From Microbacterium saccharophilum (GTDB lineage Bacteria; Actinomycetota; Actinomycetes; Actinomycetales; Microbacteriaceae), in assembly GCF_007992455.1 (NCBI RefSeq), contig NZ_BKAH01000011.1, positions 1-64,000 on the forward strand: DNA of 64,000 nucleotides, given 5' to 3'. Position numbers and translations under genes: made by a program. The notes beneath the pieces were generated by a model. The model was not told the DNA's origin. It worked only from the letters and a program-made list of their open reading frames with translations, and searched no databases. Below, in pieces: positions 54,875 through 63,890 of the stretch (the stretch's first letter is position 1; every line of letters begins with the position of its first letter).

Positions 54875-54889
54875 TCGAAAACCACGCAT

Positions 54890-54925
54890 CGCGGCGCGGG
54901 GGGTCTCCGGACTCTCCGCGCCGCG
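54890..54925 (+). terminator. Hairpin terminator after the ABC ATPase gene
   Basis: CGCGGCGCGG and CCGCGCCGCG form a perfect 10-bp stem with a 16-nt loop, 16 bp after the ATPase stop and before the DUF4032 start. Only a short TCGTT follows. Confidence 0.75.
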
Positions 54926-54953
54926 TCGTTCGACCCGAGAGGTGGGCGACACC

Positions 54954-56267
54954 GTGCCGGCGTCCCTGACCATCACCGCCAGCAGCATCGACGCGGGGCT
55001 GCTGGCCCTCCCCTGGGCCACGCCGCTCGGCGAATGGCCGAGCGAGACGATCGTGTCGCTGCCGAAGGGCATCTCGCGCCATCTCGTGCGTTTCGCGAAC
55101 CTCTCCGGCCGGGTCGTCGCCGTCAAGGAGACGACGGCCGAGATGGCCCGCCGCGAGTACGAGATGCTCGGCTCGCTCGCCCGCCTCGACGTGCCGTGCG
55201 TCGACCGCGTCGCCGTCATCGGCGGCCGCCGCGATGCGAAGGGCGAAGAGCTCCCCGCCGCGCTCGTCACGTCGCACCTCCGGTTCTCCCTCCCCTACCG
55301 CGCCCTGTTCACGCAGGTCCTGCGCCCCGACACCGCGAACCGCCTCGTCGACGCCCTCGCCCTGCTCCTCGTGAGACTGCACACCGTGGGCTTCTTCTGG
55401 GGCGACGTGTCGCTGTCGAACACCCTCTTCCGCCGGGATGCCGGGGCTTTCGCGGCGTACCTGGTCGACGCGGAGACGGGCGAGCTGCACGAAGCCGGCC
55501 TGACCCGCGGCCAGCGCGAGCACGACCTCGACGTCGCCCGCACCAACATCGCCGGCGAGATCATGGACCTCGAAGCCGGCGGCCGGCTGGAGGGCGGGGT
55601 GGATGCCGTCGCGATCGCCGACGGCATCGTCTCGTCGTACCACTCGCTGTGGGCCGCCCTCACCGACAGCGAGACGTTCTCCGTCGACGAGGCGTGGCAC
55701 ATCACCGAACGGGTCCAGCGCCTGAACGATCTGGGCTTCGACATCGGCGAGATGTCGATCGACACGACGCAGGACGGCACGCGCGTGTCCATCCAGCCGA
55801 AGGTCGTGGATGCCGGTCACCACCAGCGCCGCCTGCTGCGGCTGACGGGTCTCGATGTGCAGGAGAACCAGGCGCGGCGTCTCCTCAACGACATGGACGA
55901 GTTCCGCGCCCGCGTCTCCCGCCTGGGCTCGGACGAGGAGATGGTCGCGCACGAGTGGCTCACCCGGGTGTTCGAGCCGGTCGTCAAGGCGATCCCGTGG
56001 GACCTCCGCGCCAAGCTCGAGCCCGCCGAGGTGTTCCACCAGGTGCTCGAGCACCGCTGGTACATGTCGCAGGCGCGCGGACGCTCGGTGCCGCTCGCGG
56101 AGGTGCTGTCCTCCTACGTGGACAACGTCCTGCGGCACCGCCGCGACGAGGCGACCGTCATGGGCCCGCCGACGGAGACCATGACCCTGTCGACGATCGA
56201 CCCGGACACGCCCGACGACGAGGTGCCGACCGATTCGGGAACCGTCGACTGGCGCGACCTCGTCTGA
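54954..56267 (+). CDS. DUF4032 domain protein (kinase-like fold)
   Basis: This protein of about 437 residues is conserved in Actinobacteria next to this ATPase gene. The N-terminal part resembles a lipopolysaccharide-kinase-type protein kinase fold: VAVKETTAEMARREYEML has the ATP-binding Lys and HTVGFFWGDVSLSNTLF has the catalytic-loop Asp and Asn. The C-terminal DUF4032 domain follows (MDLEAGGRLEGG, and QENQARRLLNDMDEFRA). The substrate is not known. I chose GTG 54954, with AGGTGG eight bases upstream; GTG 54942 would add four residues. It may share regulation with the ATPase, although a terminator hairpin separates them. Confidence 0.85.
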   Translation: MPASLTITASSIDAGLLALPWATPLGEWPSETIVSLPKGISRHLVRFANLSGRVVAVKETTAEMARREYEMLGSLARLDVPCVDRVAVIGGRRDAKGEELPAALVTSHLRFSLPYRALFTQVLRPDTANRLVDALALLLVRLHTVGFFWGDVSLSNTLFRRDAGAFAAYLVDAETGELHEAGLTRGQREHDLDVARTNIAGEIMDLEAGGRLEGGVDAVAIADGIVSSYHSLWAALTDSETFSVDEAWHITERVQRLNDLGFDIGEMSIDTTQDGTRVSIQPKVVDAGHHQRRLLRLTGLDVQENQARRLLNDMDEFRARVSRLGSDEEMVAHEWLTRVFEPVVKAIPWDLRAKLEPAEVFHQVLEHRWYMSQARGRSVPLAEVLSSYVDNVLRHRRDEATVMGPPTETMTLSTIDPDTPDDEVPTDSGTVDWRDLV

Positions 56268-56288
56268 GACCGCCCGGACGCGTGCGCG

Positions 56289-56927
56289 TCAGTAGCCGAC
56301 GGTGAAGCGCTGCCGCACGTGCCGCGGGTTCTCGATCTCGTCGAGGATCGCGATGGCGAAGTCGGGGCCGGAGATGAAGCTCTCGCCCTCGGCATCCGTC
56401 ACGATGACGTCCCCGCCGACGCGGTAGCTGCCGGTGCGCTCCCCCGGGTTGAACGCGCCGAACCCGCCGGCCGGGTGCACGAAGAACCAGTCGCGTCCGG
56501 ACCGGTCGGCCTGGAGGTCCTCCAGCACACCGATGGCCTCGAGCGCCTCCGCCTTGAACTCCTCCGGGAAGCCGCTGTCCACGACGCGCGGCCCGCCGGG
56601 CGCCACGAGGCTGCCCCCCGCGCCCCCGACGACGCCGAGGCGCACGGACTCGGGCAGGACGGCGTTGAGGGCGGCGAGGTTCGGGCGGTACAGGCCCTGC
56701 ATGTCGCCGCGCGGCGCGATGGCCGAGACGACGACGTCGACGCCCTCGAGCTCGGCGACGAGGGACGGGACGTCGAGCAGCGTGCCCTCGAGGTAGGTGG
56801 CGCCCTCCACGCGGTCGGCGGGAAGGGTCCGGGCGACGGAGAGCACGGTGTGGCCGCGCTGCACCGCCTCCGCGACGATGTGACGACCGGCGTAGCCGGT
56901 GCCTCCGAGAACGGCGATGCGGGCCAT
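56289..56927 (-). CDS. NAD(P)-binding oxidoreductase (YwnB/NmrA-like SDR)
   Basis: This 212-residue short atypical SDR has the NAD(P) motif GGTGYAG (8-14). The substrate/cofactor region VDVVVSAIAPRGD follows. It lacks the YxxxK pair, as in the BLVRB/YwnB group of NAD(P)H-binding flavin-reductase-like or sensor proteins. Residues LGVVGGAGGSLVAPGG match that group closely. The biological role is not known. The start is ATG 56927. It is convergent with the DUF4032 gene (21-bp gap with a small GACGCG/CGCGTC hairpin) and lies downstream of rlmB on the same strand. Confidence 0.88.
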   Translation of the reverse strand: MARIAVLGGTGYAGRHIVAEAVQRGHTVLSVARTLPADRVEGATYLEGTLLDVPSLVAELEGVDVVVSAIAPRGDMQGLYRPNLAALNAVLPESVRLGVVGGAGGSLVAPGGPRVVDSGFPEEFKAEALEAIGVLEDLQADRSGRDWFFVHPAGGFGAFNPGERTGSYRVGGDVIVTDAEGESFISGPDFAIAILDEIENPRHVRQRFTVGY

Positions 56928-56996
56928 GGTGTTCCTTTCGTCGGACGTGTCGGAGAGAACAAGCCGCCCGGGGGCGGCGCTATTCCCGCGAACCGG

Positions 56997-57992
56997 TCAC
57001 TCGGTCCCGGCGCGGAGCGTGGCGACCTGGTAGAGCGCGACGGATGCCGCGATGCCGGCGTTGAGCGATTCGGTCGCCGCGGAGATCGGGATCGAGACGA
57101 TCTGGTCGCACGTCTCGGTCACGAGGCGGGACAGTCCCTTGCCTTCGGAGCCCACGACGATGAGGACGGGGCGGTCGGCGAGTTCGAGCTGCGGCAGCGA
57201 CACGTCGCCTCCGCCGTCGAGGCCGAGCACGAAGACGCCCTGCTTCTTGAACTCCTTGAGCGTCGTCGTGAGGTTGGGTGCGATCGCGACCGGGATGCGG
57301 GCTGCCGCGCCGGCGCTCGTCTTCCAGGCCGCCGAGTTGACGCCGGCGGACCGGCGCTGCGGGATGATGAGCCCCTGGCCGCCGAAGGCGGCGGTGGAGC
57401 GGATGATCGCCCCGAGGTTCCGCGGGTCGGTGACGCCGTCGAGGGCGACGAGAAGCGGCAGTTCGCCGCGGTCGATGATCTCCTCGAGGAGGTCCTGCGG
57501 GTGCGAGTACTCGTAGGGCGGCACCTTCAGCGCGACGCCCTGGTGCACGCCGTCGAAGCCGGCCATGCGGTCCAGCTCGGGGCGGGTGACCTCCATGACG
57601 GGGATGCCGCGGTGCGTCGCGATCGACAGCATCTCCTTGACGCGGTCGTCCATCTCGACGCGCTGCGCGATGTACAGCGCCGTGGCGGGGATCTTGGCGC
57701 GCAGCGCCTCGAGCACGGAGTTGCGCCCCGTGACGTTCTCGGTGTCGTCGCCGGCCTTCGCCTTCGGCGCACGGGAGCCGCCGCCGGGCTTCTGCCCGGG
57801 CCTGCCCTTGCCGCCCGCGGCCGCGAAGCGCTCGGCCGCGGCCTTGCGCTTGCCGGCCGGGTGCCACGCGCGGTCTTCGGCCTTCGGGGTCGGCCCACGG
57901 CCCTCCAGCGAGCGCTTGTTCTTGCCGCCGGTGCCCTTGGGCGGGCCCTTCTTCTTGCCCTTGCCGGCGGAGGGGTTACCTGGCTTAGCCAT
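56997..57992 (-). CDS. rlmB: 23S rRNA (guanosine(2251)-2'-O)-methyltransferase RlmB
   Basis: This 331-residue SpoU-class enzyme methylates the ribose of G2251 in the ribosomal P loop. The N-terminal 85 residues are a Lys/Gly/Pro-rich, RNA-binding type extension typical of Actinobacteria. Then come the SpoU substrate-binding domain (VTGRNSVLEALRAKI) and the knotted catalytic domain with DGVTDPRNLGAIIRSTAAFG, IVVGSEGKGLSRLV and ISAATESLNAGIAASVALY. The start ATG 57992 overlaps the cysS stop by 8 bp (ATGGCTAA). The cysS-rlmB pair is conserved widely. Confidence 0.95.
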   Translation of the reverse strand: MAKPGNPSAGKGKKKGPPKGTGGKNKRSLEGRGPTPKAEDRAWHPAGKRKAAAERFAAAGGKGRPGQKPGGGSRAPKAKAGDDTENVTGRNSVLEALRAKIPATALYIAQRVEMDDRVKEMLSIATHRGIPVMEVTRPELDRMAGFDGVHQGVALKVPPYEYSHPQDLLEEIIDRGELPLLVALDGVTDPRNLGAIIRSTAAFGGQGLIIPQRRSAGVNSAAWKTSAGAAARIPVAIAPNLTTTLKEFKKQGVFVLGLDGGGDVSLPQLELADRPVLIVVGSEGKGLSRLVTETCDQIVSIPISAATESLNAGIAASVALYQVATLRAGTE

Positions 57993-59388
57993 TGCTCAAA
58001 CTCCAATGGGTCCCGTCGGGACCGTCTTCGAGGGCGATGCCGGCCGCCGCGATCGCGTCGCGGATGCGGTCGGCGGCCGCCCAGTCTCTGTTCGCGCGCG
58101 CGTCGGCGCGCTGGGTGATCATCGTCTGCACGAGGGTGTCGAGCGCGGCTGCCTCGCCGCTGTCGCCCCCCACGCGCCAGAAGGGGTCTTCCGGGTTGAG
58201 GCCGAGAAGTCCGGTCATCCGCCCGACCTGCACGGCGGCGGCGGCCGCGGCGGCGCGGTCCCCGGCATCCAGGGCGGCGTTGCCGGCCCGCACGCGCTCG
58301 TGGATGAGGGCGAGGGCCTGCGGCACGCCGAGGTCGTCGTCCATGACGGCGGTGAACTCCTCGGGCAGGTCGGCGACCGTGAGCCAGCTGTCCGCGCCGA
58401 GCGTGCGGGCGGCCCGCTGCTGGAAGGTGCGGATGCGGTCCAGCGCCGCCTCGGCCTCGTCGAACGTGGTCGGGGCGATGTCGAGGCTCGACCGGTAGTG
58501 GGCGGCGGCGAGGGCGTAGCGGACGACGAGCGGGTCGCGGCCGCGCAGCACGTCGTCGGCGAGCAGGACGTTCCCGAGCGACTTCGACATCTTCTGGTCG
58601 CCGACCGTGACGAGGCCGTTGTGCACCCAGTACCGGGCGAACGTGTCGCCGGCCGCGGTGGACTGCGCGAGCTCGTTCTCGTGGTGCGGGAAGCGCAGGT
58701 CGAGGCCTCCCCCGTGGATGTCGAACTCGCCGCCGAGGTAGCGCCTGCTCATCGCCGAGCACTCGATGTGCCAGCCGGGACGGCCGCGTCCCCACGGCGA
58801 ATCCCACGCGGCGTCGGCCGGCTCGCCCGGCTTCGCCGCCTTCCAGAGGGCGAAGTCGTGCGGGTCGCGCTTGCCGCGCGGGTCCGCGTCGGCGGCGGCC
58901 TCCATGGCATCCACACCCTGCCGGGTGAGCTCCCCGTAGGTCGGCCAGGACCGCACGTCGAAGTACACGTCACCGGCCGCGGCGTAGGCGTGCCCCCGCT
59001 CGATGAGGAGGGAGATGAGCTCGAGCATCTGCGGGATCGACGCGGTCGCCCGCGGCTCGTACGTGGGCGGGCGGATGCCGACGGCCGCGTACGCGCGGGA
59101 GAACTCGAGCTCCATGCGGTACGCGAGCGCCCACCAGGGCTCGGCCTCGCTCGCGCCGGCGAGGACCTTGTCGTCGATGTCGGTGACGTTGCGGACGAAG
59201 GTGACCCGGCCGAACCGGTGCTCGAGCCAGCGGCGCAGGATGTCGAAGCTCAGCGCGGCACGCACATGCCCGATGTGCGGGCCGGACTGGACCGTCGGGC
59301 CGCACACGTACATCGTGACGTTGCCGGGGTCGGCGGGCGCGAAGTCGCGCAGCGCCTGCGCCTTGGTGTCATAGAGCCGGACCGTCAC
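57985..59388 (-). CDS. cysS: Cysteine--tRNA ligase
   Basis: This 467-residue class I synthetase charges tRNA-Cys. The HIGH motif reads P-H-I-G-H (38-41), preceded by the zinc-ligand Cys in [18 protein letters not shown] lies at about 267-274. Other zinc ligands are in [13 protein letters not shown] and [11 protein letters not shown]. The length is normal. The paralog MshC (mycothiol synthesis) is shorter and lacks the C-terminal DALR-like helical domain, which is present here. The start is GTG/ATG-type 59388. It is first in an operon with rlmB, with an 8-bp overlap, and is divergent from the EamA gene. Confidence 0.96.
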   Translation of the reverse strand: MTVRLYDTKAQALRDFAPADPGNVTMYVCGPTVQSGPHIGHVRAALSFDILRRWLEHRFGRVTFVRNVTDIDDKVLAGASEAEPWWALAYRMELEFSRAYAAVGIRPPTYEPRATASIPQMLELISLLIERGHAYAAAGDVYFDVRSWPTYGELTRQGVDAMEAAADADPRGKRDPHDFALWKAAKPGEPADAAWDSPWGRGRPGWHIECSAMSRRYLGGEFDIHGGGLDLRFPHHENELAQSTAAGDTFARYWVHNGLVTVGDQKMSKSLGNVLLADDVLRGRDPLVVRYALAAAHYRSSLDIAPTTFDEAEAALDRIRTFQQRAARTLGADSWLTVADLPEEFTAVMDDDLGVPQALALIHERVRAGNAALDAGDRAAAAAAAVQVGRMTGLLGLNPEDPFWRVGGDSGEAAALDTLVQTMITQRADARANRDWAAADRIRDAIAAAGIALEDGPDGTHWSLSNG

Positions 59389-59427
59389 CGCACCAGCCTA
59401 CCGGCGGGGTCACGATAGAACTGTAGG

Positions 59428-60360
59428 GTGATCTCCGTCCTCGCCGTCCTCGTCGCGGCTCTGCTGTTCGGCACGACGGGAACGGCGCAGGCGCTCGGCC
59501 CGGAGGACACCACCCCGCTGGCGGTCGGCGTCATGCGACTCATCATCGGCGGCACGGTGCTCGCCGGCGTGTCGGCGCTCCTCGCCCGCCGACACGCCCG
59601 CACCCGGATCACGCCGGCTCCGCGCGCCGGGACGCGGGCGGTGCTGCTCATGTCGGCGACCGCCGTGTGCCTGGCCGTCTACCAGCCGCTCTTCTTCCTG
59701 GGGACGGCCCGCAACGGGGTCGCTGTCGGCACCGTCGTGGCGCTCGGCTCCGCGCCCGTCCTCGCCGGGGTCCTCGAGTGGCTGCTCACGCGCCGCCGCC
59801 CGAGCGGGATCTGGCTCGGCGCGACCGCCCTCGCGACGATCGGCGTCGTGCTGCTGGGCTTCGGCGGGCAGGAGCACACCGCCGGCTCCGCGGGCACCGA
59901 CGCACTCGGGCTCCTCGGCTCGATCGGCGCGGGGGCCTCGTTCGCCGTCATCGCGGTGTCGCAGCGCCGCCTGCTGGATGCCGGATGGGATCCGTTCACC
60001 GTCGTCGGCGCGATGGGCGCGGGCTCGGCCGTCATCGCCCTGGCCGCGCTCCCGTTCGTCGACGTCTCGTGGGTCGCCGAGCCGCGCGGCGCCCTCATGG
60101 CGGCGTGGCTCGGGATCGCGACGATCGTCGTCGCGTACGGCCTCTTCACATGGGGTCTCGGCGGGCTGACCGCCGCGACCGCCGCGACCCTCACCCTCGG
60201 CGAGCCGCTCACCGCGAGCGTGCTCGGCCTCGTCGCGCTCGGCGAGCGGCTCGCGCCGCTCGCGATCGCGGGTCTCATCGTGCTGGCCGCGGGACTCGCG
60301 CTGCTGGCCGCGGGGTCGCGCGCCCCGCGCGACCCCGCCCCGTTCGCCGTCGAAGGATAG
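59428..60360 (+). CDS. EamA/DMT family transporter
   Basis: This 310-residue membrane protein has ten helices in two EamA repeats. The first contains LLFGTTGTAQALGPE near the start, and the second ends in GEPLTASVLGLVALGERLAPLAIAG, the characteristic EamA finish. It is a metabolite exporter of the drug/metabolite superfamily with unknown substrate. The start is GTG 59428, and the gene ends 7 bp before the GNAT gene, so the two are likely one operon. It is divergent from cysS across 39 bp. Confidence 0.92.
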   Translation: MISVLAVLVAALLFGTTGTAQALGPEDTTPLAVGVMRLIIGGTVLAGVSALLARRHARTRITPAPRAGTRAVLLMSATAVCLAVYQPLFFLGTARNGVAVGTVVALGSAPVLAGVLEWLLTRRRPSGIWLGATALATIGVVLLGFGGQEHTAGSAGTDALGLLGSIGAGASFAVIAVSQRRLLDAGWDPFTVVGAMGAGSAVIALAALPFVDVSWVAEPRGALMAAWLGIATIVVAYGLFTWGLGGLTAATAATLTLGEPLTASVLGLVALGERLAPLAIAGLIVLAAGLALLAAGSRAPRDPAPFAVEG

Positions 60361-60367
60361 GAGACCC

Positions 60368-60847
60368 ATGACGCTGCAGATCCGCGAGGACGACCTCACC
60401 GGCGCCGCGACGCAGGCGCTCGTCGCCGTGCATCTCGCGGGCGTGCACGCGGACTCCCCGGAGGAGAGCTGCCACGCCCTCGGCCTCGACGCCCTGCGCG
60501 ACCCGTCCATCACATTCCTGTCGGCGTGGGAGGGCGACGACCTCGCCGGCATCGGGGCGCTCAAGGACCTCGGCGGGGGCCGCGGGGAGCTCAAGTCCAT
60601 GCGGGTCGACGACCGATTCCGCGGCACGGGCGTCGGGCGCGCGCTGCTGCGGGCGCTGATCGGGGTGGCGCGGGAGCGCGGCATGACGAGCCTGTGGCTG
60701 GAGACCGGGACGATGCCGTCGTTCGCGCCCGCACGACGTCTCTACGAGAGCGCGGGTTTCGTGGAGTGTCCGCCGTTCGGCGACTACCGCCTCGACCCGT
60801 ACTCGGTGTTCCTCACCCTCGATCTGGCGGCGCCGGACGAAGGCTAG
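60368..60847 (+). CDS. GNAT family N-acetyltransferase
   Basis: This 159-residue acetyltransferase has the acetyl-CoA motif [21 protein letters not shown] (R-G-x-G-x-G-R/A) and a C-terminal motif B ([13 protein letters not shown]). Substrates are unknown; the sequence resembles the YjgM/PhnO-like group. The start ATG 60368 has a ribosome site GGAGA. It lies 7 bp after the EamA gene, and its TAG stop overlaps the TAG of the convergent ispDF gene (4-bp tail-to-tail overlap). Confidence 0.9.
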   Translation: MTLQIREDDLTGAATQALVAVHLAGVHADSPEESCHALGLDALRDPSITFLSAWEGDDLAGIGALKDLGGGRGELKSMRVDDRFRGTGVGRALLRALIGVARERGMTSLWLETGTMPSFAPARRLYESAGFVECPPFGDYRLDPYSVFLTLDLAAPDEG

Positions 60848-62052
60848 GCGGGCACCACGAGCGCGACGGCGAATGCCGCGACGCCCTCCCCTGCGCCGGT
60901 GAACCCCAGGCCGTCGGTGGTCGTCGCCGACACCGACACAGGTGCGCCGAGCGCCGCCGACAGTGCCGCCTCGGCCTCGGCGCGGCGGGCGGCGAACCGC
61001 GGCCGGTTGGCCTGCACCTGCACCGACACGTTGCCGATGGCCCAGCCCGCCTCGCCCAGCAGCGCCCGCGTCCGGACGAGGAACGTGTCGGCGTGCGCGC
61101 CGGCGTACTCGGGATGCGCCGTGCCGAAGTGGGTGCCGATGTCGCCGAGCCCCGCCGCAGCGAGCAGGGCGTCCACGATCGCGTGGGCGACGGCGTCCCC
61201 GTCGGAGTGGCCGTGCAGGGCCGTCTCCCCCGGCCATTCCAGGCCGGCGAGCCACAGGGTGCCGTCCCCGCCGAACGCGTGCACGTCGGTGCCGACGCCG
61301 ACGCGGGGCAGGCCGGGCCGGCGGTCGATCGGGGCGGCGGCCGGCGCGACGGCCGGGACTGCCGAGCCGACGAGGCCGCGCGCGCGGTCGAGGTCGGCGG
61401 GCGTCGTGATCTTGAACGAGAGCTCGTCGCCCGGGACGGTGAAGACGGGGAAACCCGCGGCCTGCACGAGCGCCGCGTCGTCGGTGTGCTCGGCCGATGC
61501 GACCCGGTACGCGGTTTCGAGGATGTCGCGCCGGAATCCCTGCGGCGTCTGCGCGGCCGCGAGCGCCGCCCGATCCACGGCCGCCGTCACGGCGGGGCCG
61601 TCCACGCGCTTGAGCGTGTCGACGACCGGAAGCGCCGGGATGACGGCATCCCGCCCCGCCGCCACCGCCGCGACGACCCGCTCGAAGACGGCCGGGGGCG
61701 TGAGCGCGCGGGCGGCGTCGTGCACGAGGACGATCTCGACGTCCGGCCAGACGGCCTTCAGCCCGGCGGCCACCGACGCCTGCCGCGTATGCCCGCCGGG
61801 GACGACGACGGCGAGGTCGCGCAGGTCTCCGGCGGCTTCATGCGCGTCCGTCAGGGCATCGCCCAGCCGGTCGGCCGGTGCCACCACGATCACCTGGGCG
61901 GGCGGACCCGCGAAGACACCGCGCAGCGCGTGCCGCAGGATGCTGTGCGCGTCGAGTCCGACGAACGCCTTGGGTGCGCCGGCGTCGAGCCGCTGCCCGG
62001 AGCCTGCCGCGACGACGATGACGGCCACCCGGGGAACGGGAACGATGCTCAT
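60844..62052 (-). CDS. ispDF: Bifunctional IspD/IspF (MEP isoprenoid pathway)
   Basis: This 402-residue fusion protein has two domains. The N-terminal half is IspD (MEP cytidylyltransferase), with VAAGSGQRL as the CTP loop, [13 protein letters not shown] and [11 protein letters not shown]. The C-terminal half is IspF (MEcPP synthase), with the zinc motif [29 protein letters not shown] and GDIGTHF, and [11 protein letters not shown]. It makes steps three and five of the non-mevalonate pathway. I set the start at ATG 62052 ([17 protein letters not shown]). It follows carD by 40 bp, a conserved pair in Actinobacteria. Confidence 0.96.
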   Translation of the reverse strand: MSIVPVPRVAVIVVAAGSGQRLDAGAPKAFVGLDAHSILRHALRGVFAGPPAQVIVVAPADRLGDALTDAHEAAGDLRDLAVVVPGGHTRQASVAAGLKAVWPDVEIVLVHDAARALTPPAVFERVVAAVAAGRDAVIPALPVVDTLKRVDGPAVTAAVDRAALAAAQTPQGFRRDILETAYRVASAEHTDDAALVQAAGFPVFTVPGDELSFKITTPADLDRARGLVGSAVPAVAPAAAPIDRRPGLPRVGVGTDVHAFGGDGTLWLAGLEWPGETALHGHSDGDAVAHAIVDALLAAAGLGDIGTHFGTAHPEYAGAHADTFLVRTRALLGEAGWAIGNVSVQVQANRPRFAARRAEAEAALSAALGAPVSVSATTTDGLGFTGAGEGVAAFAVALVVPA

Positions 62053-62092
62053 GGATCCGAGCGTACCGACCCGTCCGGGGAGACCGACGGGG

Positions 62093-62575
62093 TCAGGAGG
62101 CGAGGACCTCGTCGAGCACGCCGCCGGCGTGGTCTTCGTCGGCCTTGAGGGCGAGGGCGATCTCGGAGATGAGGATCTGCCGCGCCTTCGCGAGCATGCG
62201 CTTCTCACCGGCCGAGAGGCCGCGGTCCTGATCGCGGCGCCACAGGTCGCGGACGACCTCGCTCACCTTGATGACATCGCCGGACGCCAGCTTCTCCAGG
62301 TTCGCCTTGTAGCGGCGGGACCAGTTCGTGGGCTCCTCCGTGAAGGGAGCGCGGAGCACGTCGAAGACGCGCTCGAGGCCGTCCTTGCCGATGACATCGC
62401 GGACACCCACGAGATCGACGTTGTCCGCCGGGACCTCGATGATCAGATCGCCCTGGGTGACGTTGAGCTTCAGATACCTCTTCGTCTCACCCTTGATGAT
62501 GCGGTCCTTGACCTCGATGATGGTCGCAGCGCCATGGTGCGGATAGACGACCGTCTCGCCAACCTCAAAAAGCAT
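62093..62575 (-). CDS. carD: CarD family RNA polymerase-binding regulator
   Basis: This 160-residue protein binds the RNA polymerase beta subunit through its Tudor-like N-terminus ([19 protein letters not shown], then [11 protein letters not shown]) and DNA through the helical C-terminal domain. The conserved Trp in [14 protein letters not shown] wedges into the -10 region and stabilises open complexes. CarD is essential in mycobacteria and controls rRNA transcription. The start ATG 62575 has AAAGGA nine bases upstream; the same frame is open for seven more codons. It is first in the carD-ispDF operon. A possible extended -10 GGTAAACT lies about 30 bp upstream on the minus strand. Confidence 0.96.
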   Translation of the reverse strand: MLFEVGETVVYPHHGAATIIEVKDRIIKGETKRYLKLNVTQGDLIIEVPADNVDLVGVRDVIGKDGLERVFDVLRAPFTEEPTNWSRRYKANLEKLASGDVIKVSEVVRDLWRRDQDRGLSAGEKRMLAKARQILISEIALALKADEDHAGGVLDEVLAS

Positions 62576-62679
62576 GTAGTTATGTCCTTTCGGCAACCTC
62601 TAGTTTACCACAGCCCGGGATGCGCTAAGGTTCTCCCCCGCCTCCGACACCCGCGCCGCGATGCGGCATGGCGTACCCA

Positions 62680-62685
62680 TACAAT
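62680..62685 (+). promoter_or_regulatory. Possible -10 element (TACAAT)
   Basis: TACAAT stands 34 bp before the lipoprotein start at 62720, in the gap between it and carD. It is a near-consensus sigma-A -10; I could not define a clear -35. Confidence 0.5.
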
Positions 62686-62719
62686 GTGAGGGATGCCGCT
62701 CGCTTCATCTGGAGGAACC

Positions 62720-63187
62720 GTGAACTCGCGTCTTGCCGCGTCCCTCGTCCTGGGAATCGCCGTCGCCCTGGGTGCGACCGGCTGCGCCATGGTCTCCCCG
62801 CAGGCGACGACCATCCCCTACTCGCCCTCGGACGGCGTGAACGTGCCCGACTCGGGCCCCCTGAAGGTGCGCAACGCGCTCATCGTCACCGACGAGTCCG
62901 GCACGACGGGGAACCTCATCGCCGCGATCGTCAACGACACCGACAGTGCCGAGACGCTGAGCCTCGGCATCGACGGCGAGACGCAGACGGTCCGCGTGCC
63001 GGCCCGCAGCGTCGTGAGCCTCGGCGGCGACGACGAGGACCCCCTCCTGCTGGAGGGCCTGAACACGTCGGCCGGCGAGACGCTCGCCGTCACGTTCCAG
63101 TCCGGCACCGGCACCGGTGTCGAGGCGGAGGTCCCGGTCCTCGACGGGGAACTCGCCTACCTCGAGGACTTCGTCCCCGAGTCCTGA
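62720..63187 (+). CDS. Small lipoprotein of unknown function
   Basis: This 155-residue protein has a short signal peptide and lipobox (VALGATGC, Cys at about residue 22). The rest is a beta-rich domain with no recognised enzyme motif (AAIVNDTDSAETLSLGID, and VPARSVVSLGG). It should sit on the outer face of the membrane. It lies between carD and the regX3-like gene, where Microbacteriaceae keep such a lipoprotein. The start is GTG 62720, chosen for GGAGGA just upstream; ATG 62693 would make a worse signal peptide. The stop is 19 bp from the convergent regX3-like gene. Confidence 0.82.
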   Translation: MNSRLAASLVLGIAVALGATGCAMVSPQATTIPYSPSDGVNVPDSGPLKVRNALIVTDESGTTGNLIAAIVNDTDSAETLSLGIDGETQTVRVPARSVVSLGGDDEDPLLLEGLNTSAGETLAVTFQSGTGTGVEAEVPVLDGELAYLEDFVPES

Positions 63188-63206
63188 GCGCGCGTCCCGC
63201 GCGGCG

Positions 63207-63890
63207 TCACGCCTCGAAGCGGTAGCCGAGCCCGCGCACCGTCAGCAGCATGACCGGCTCGCTGGGGTTCTCCTCGATCCGCGAGCGGATGCGCTTGATG
63301 TGCACGTCGAGCGTCTTGGTGTCGCCGAAGTAGTCGGTGCCCCACACCCGGTCGATGAGCTGACCGCGGGTCAGGACACGACCGGCATTGCGCACGAGCA
63401 CCTCGAGCAGCTCGAATTCCTTCAGCGGCATGGCGATCTCCCGCCCGTCGACGGCGACCGTGTGGCGGTCGATGTCGATCGTGACCCGGCCTCCCTCCAG
63501 CACCCGCTCGGAGACGTCGGTCTCGGCGGTGTCCGCGCGGCGCAGCACCGCCCGCATCCGGGCGAGCAGCTCGCGGGACGAGTAGGGCTTCGTGACGTAG
63601 TCGTCGGCGCCGAGCTCCAGACCCACGACGATGTCGACCTCGGAGTCCTTGGCCGTCAGCATGATGATGGGCGTGGTGGAGGTCGAGCGGATGACGCGGC
63701 ACACCTCCGTCCCCGGCATCCCGGGCAGCATGAGGTCGAGCAGGACGATGTCGGCGCCGCGGGTGGCGAACGCGTCGAGGGCCGACGGCCCGTCCTCCGC
63801 GATGTCGACCTCGAACCCCTCACGCCGCAGCAGGTAGGCGAGCGGCTCGGCGAGGTCGGGCTCGTCCTCGACGATCAGGACGCGGGTCAT
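63207..63890 (-). CDS. regX3: RegX3/PhoP-like OmpR-family response regulator
   Basis: This 227-residue regulator is closely similar in its motifs to RegX3 of mycobacteria. VLIVEDEPDLAEPLAYLLRR opens the receiver. D52 is the phospho-acceptor (IVLLDLMLPGMPG) and YVTKPYSSRELLAR the output face. The winged helix has PLKEFELLEVLVRNAGRVLT and GDTKTLDVHIKRIRSRIE, matching RegX3 almost word for word. RegX3 controls phosphate-starvation genes with its sensor SenX3. Its ATG (63890) overlaps the stop of the upstream gene (ATGA), which is probably the sensor kinase. The regX3 name follows from sequence pattern and context. Confidence 0.93.
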   Translation of the reverse strand: MTRVLIVEDEPDLAEPLAYLLRREGFEVDIAEDGPSALDAFATRGADIVLLDLMLPGMPGTEVCRVIRSTSTTPIIMLTAKDSEVDIVVGLELGADDYVTKPYSSRELLARMRAVLRRADTAETDVSERVLEGGRVTIDIDRHTVAVDGREIAMPLKEFELLEVLVRNAGRVLTRGQLIDRVWGTDYFGDTKTLDVHIKRIRSRIEENPSEPVMLLTVRGLGYRFEA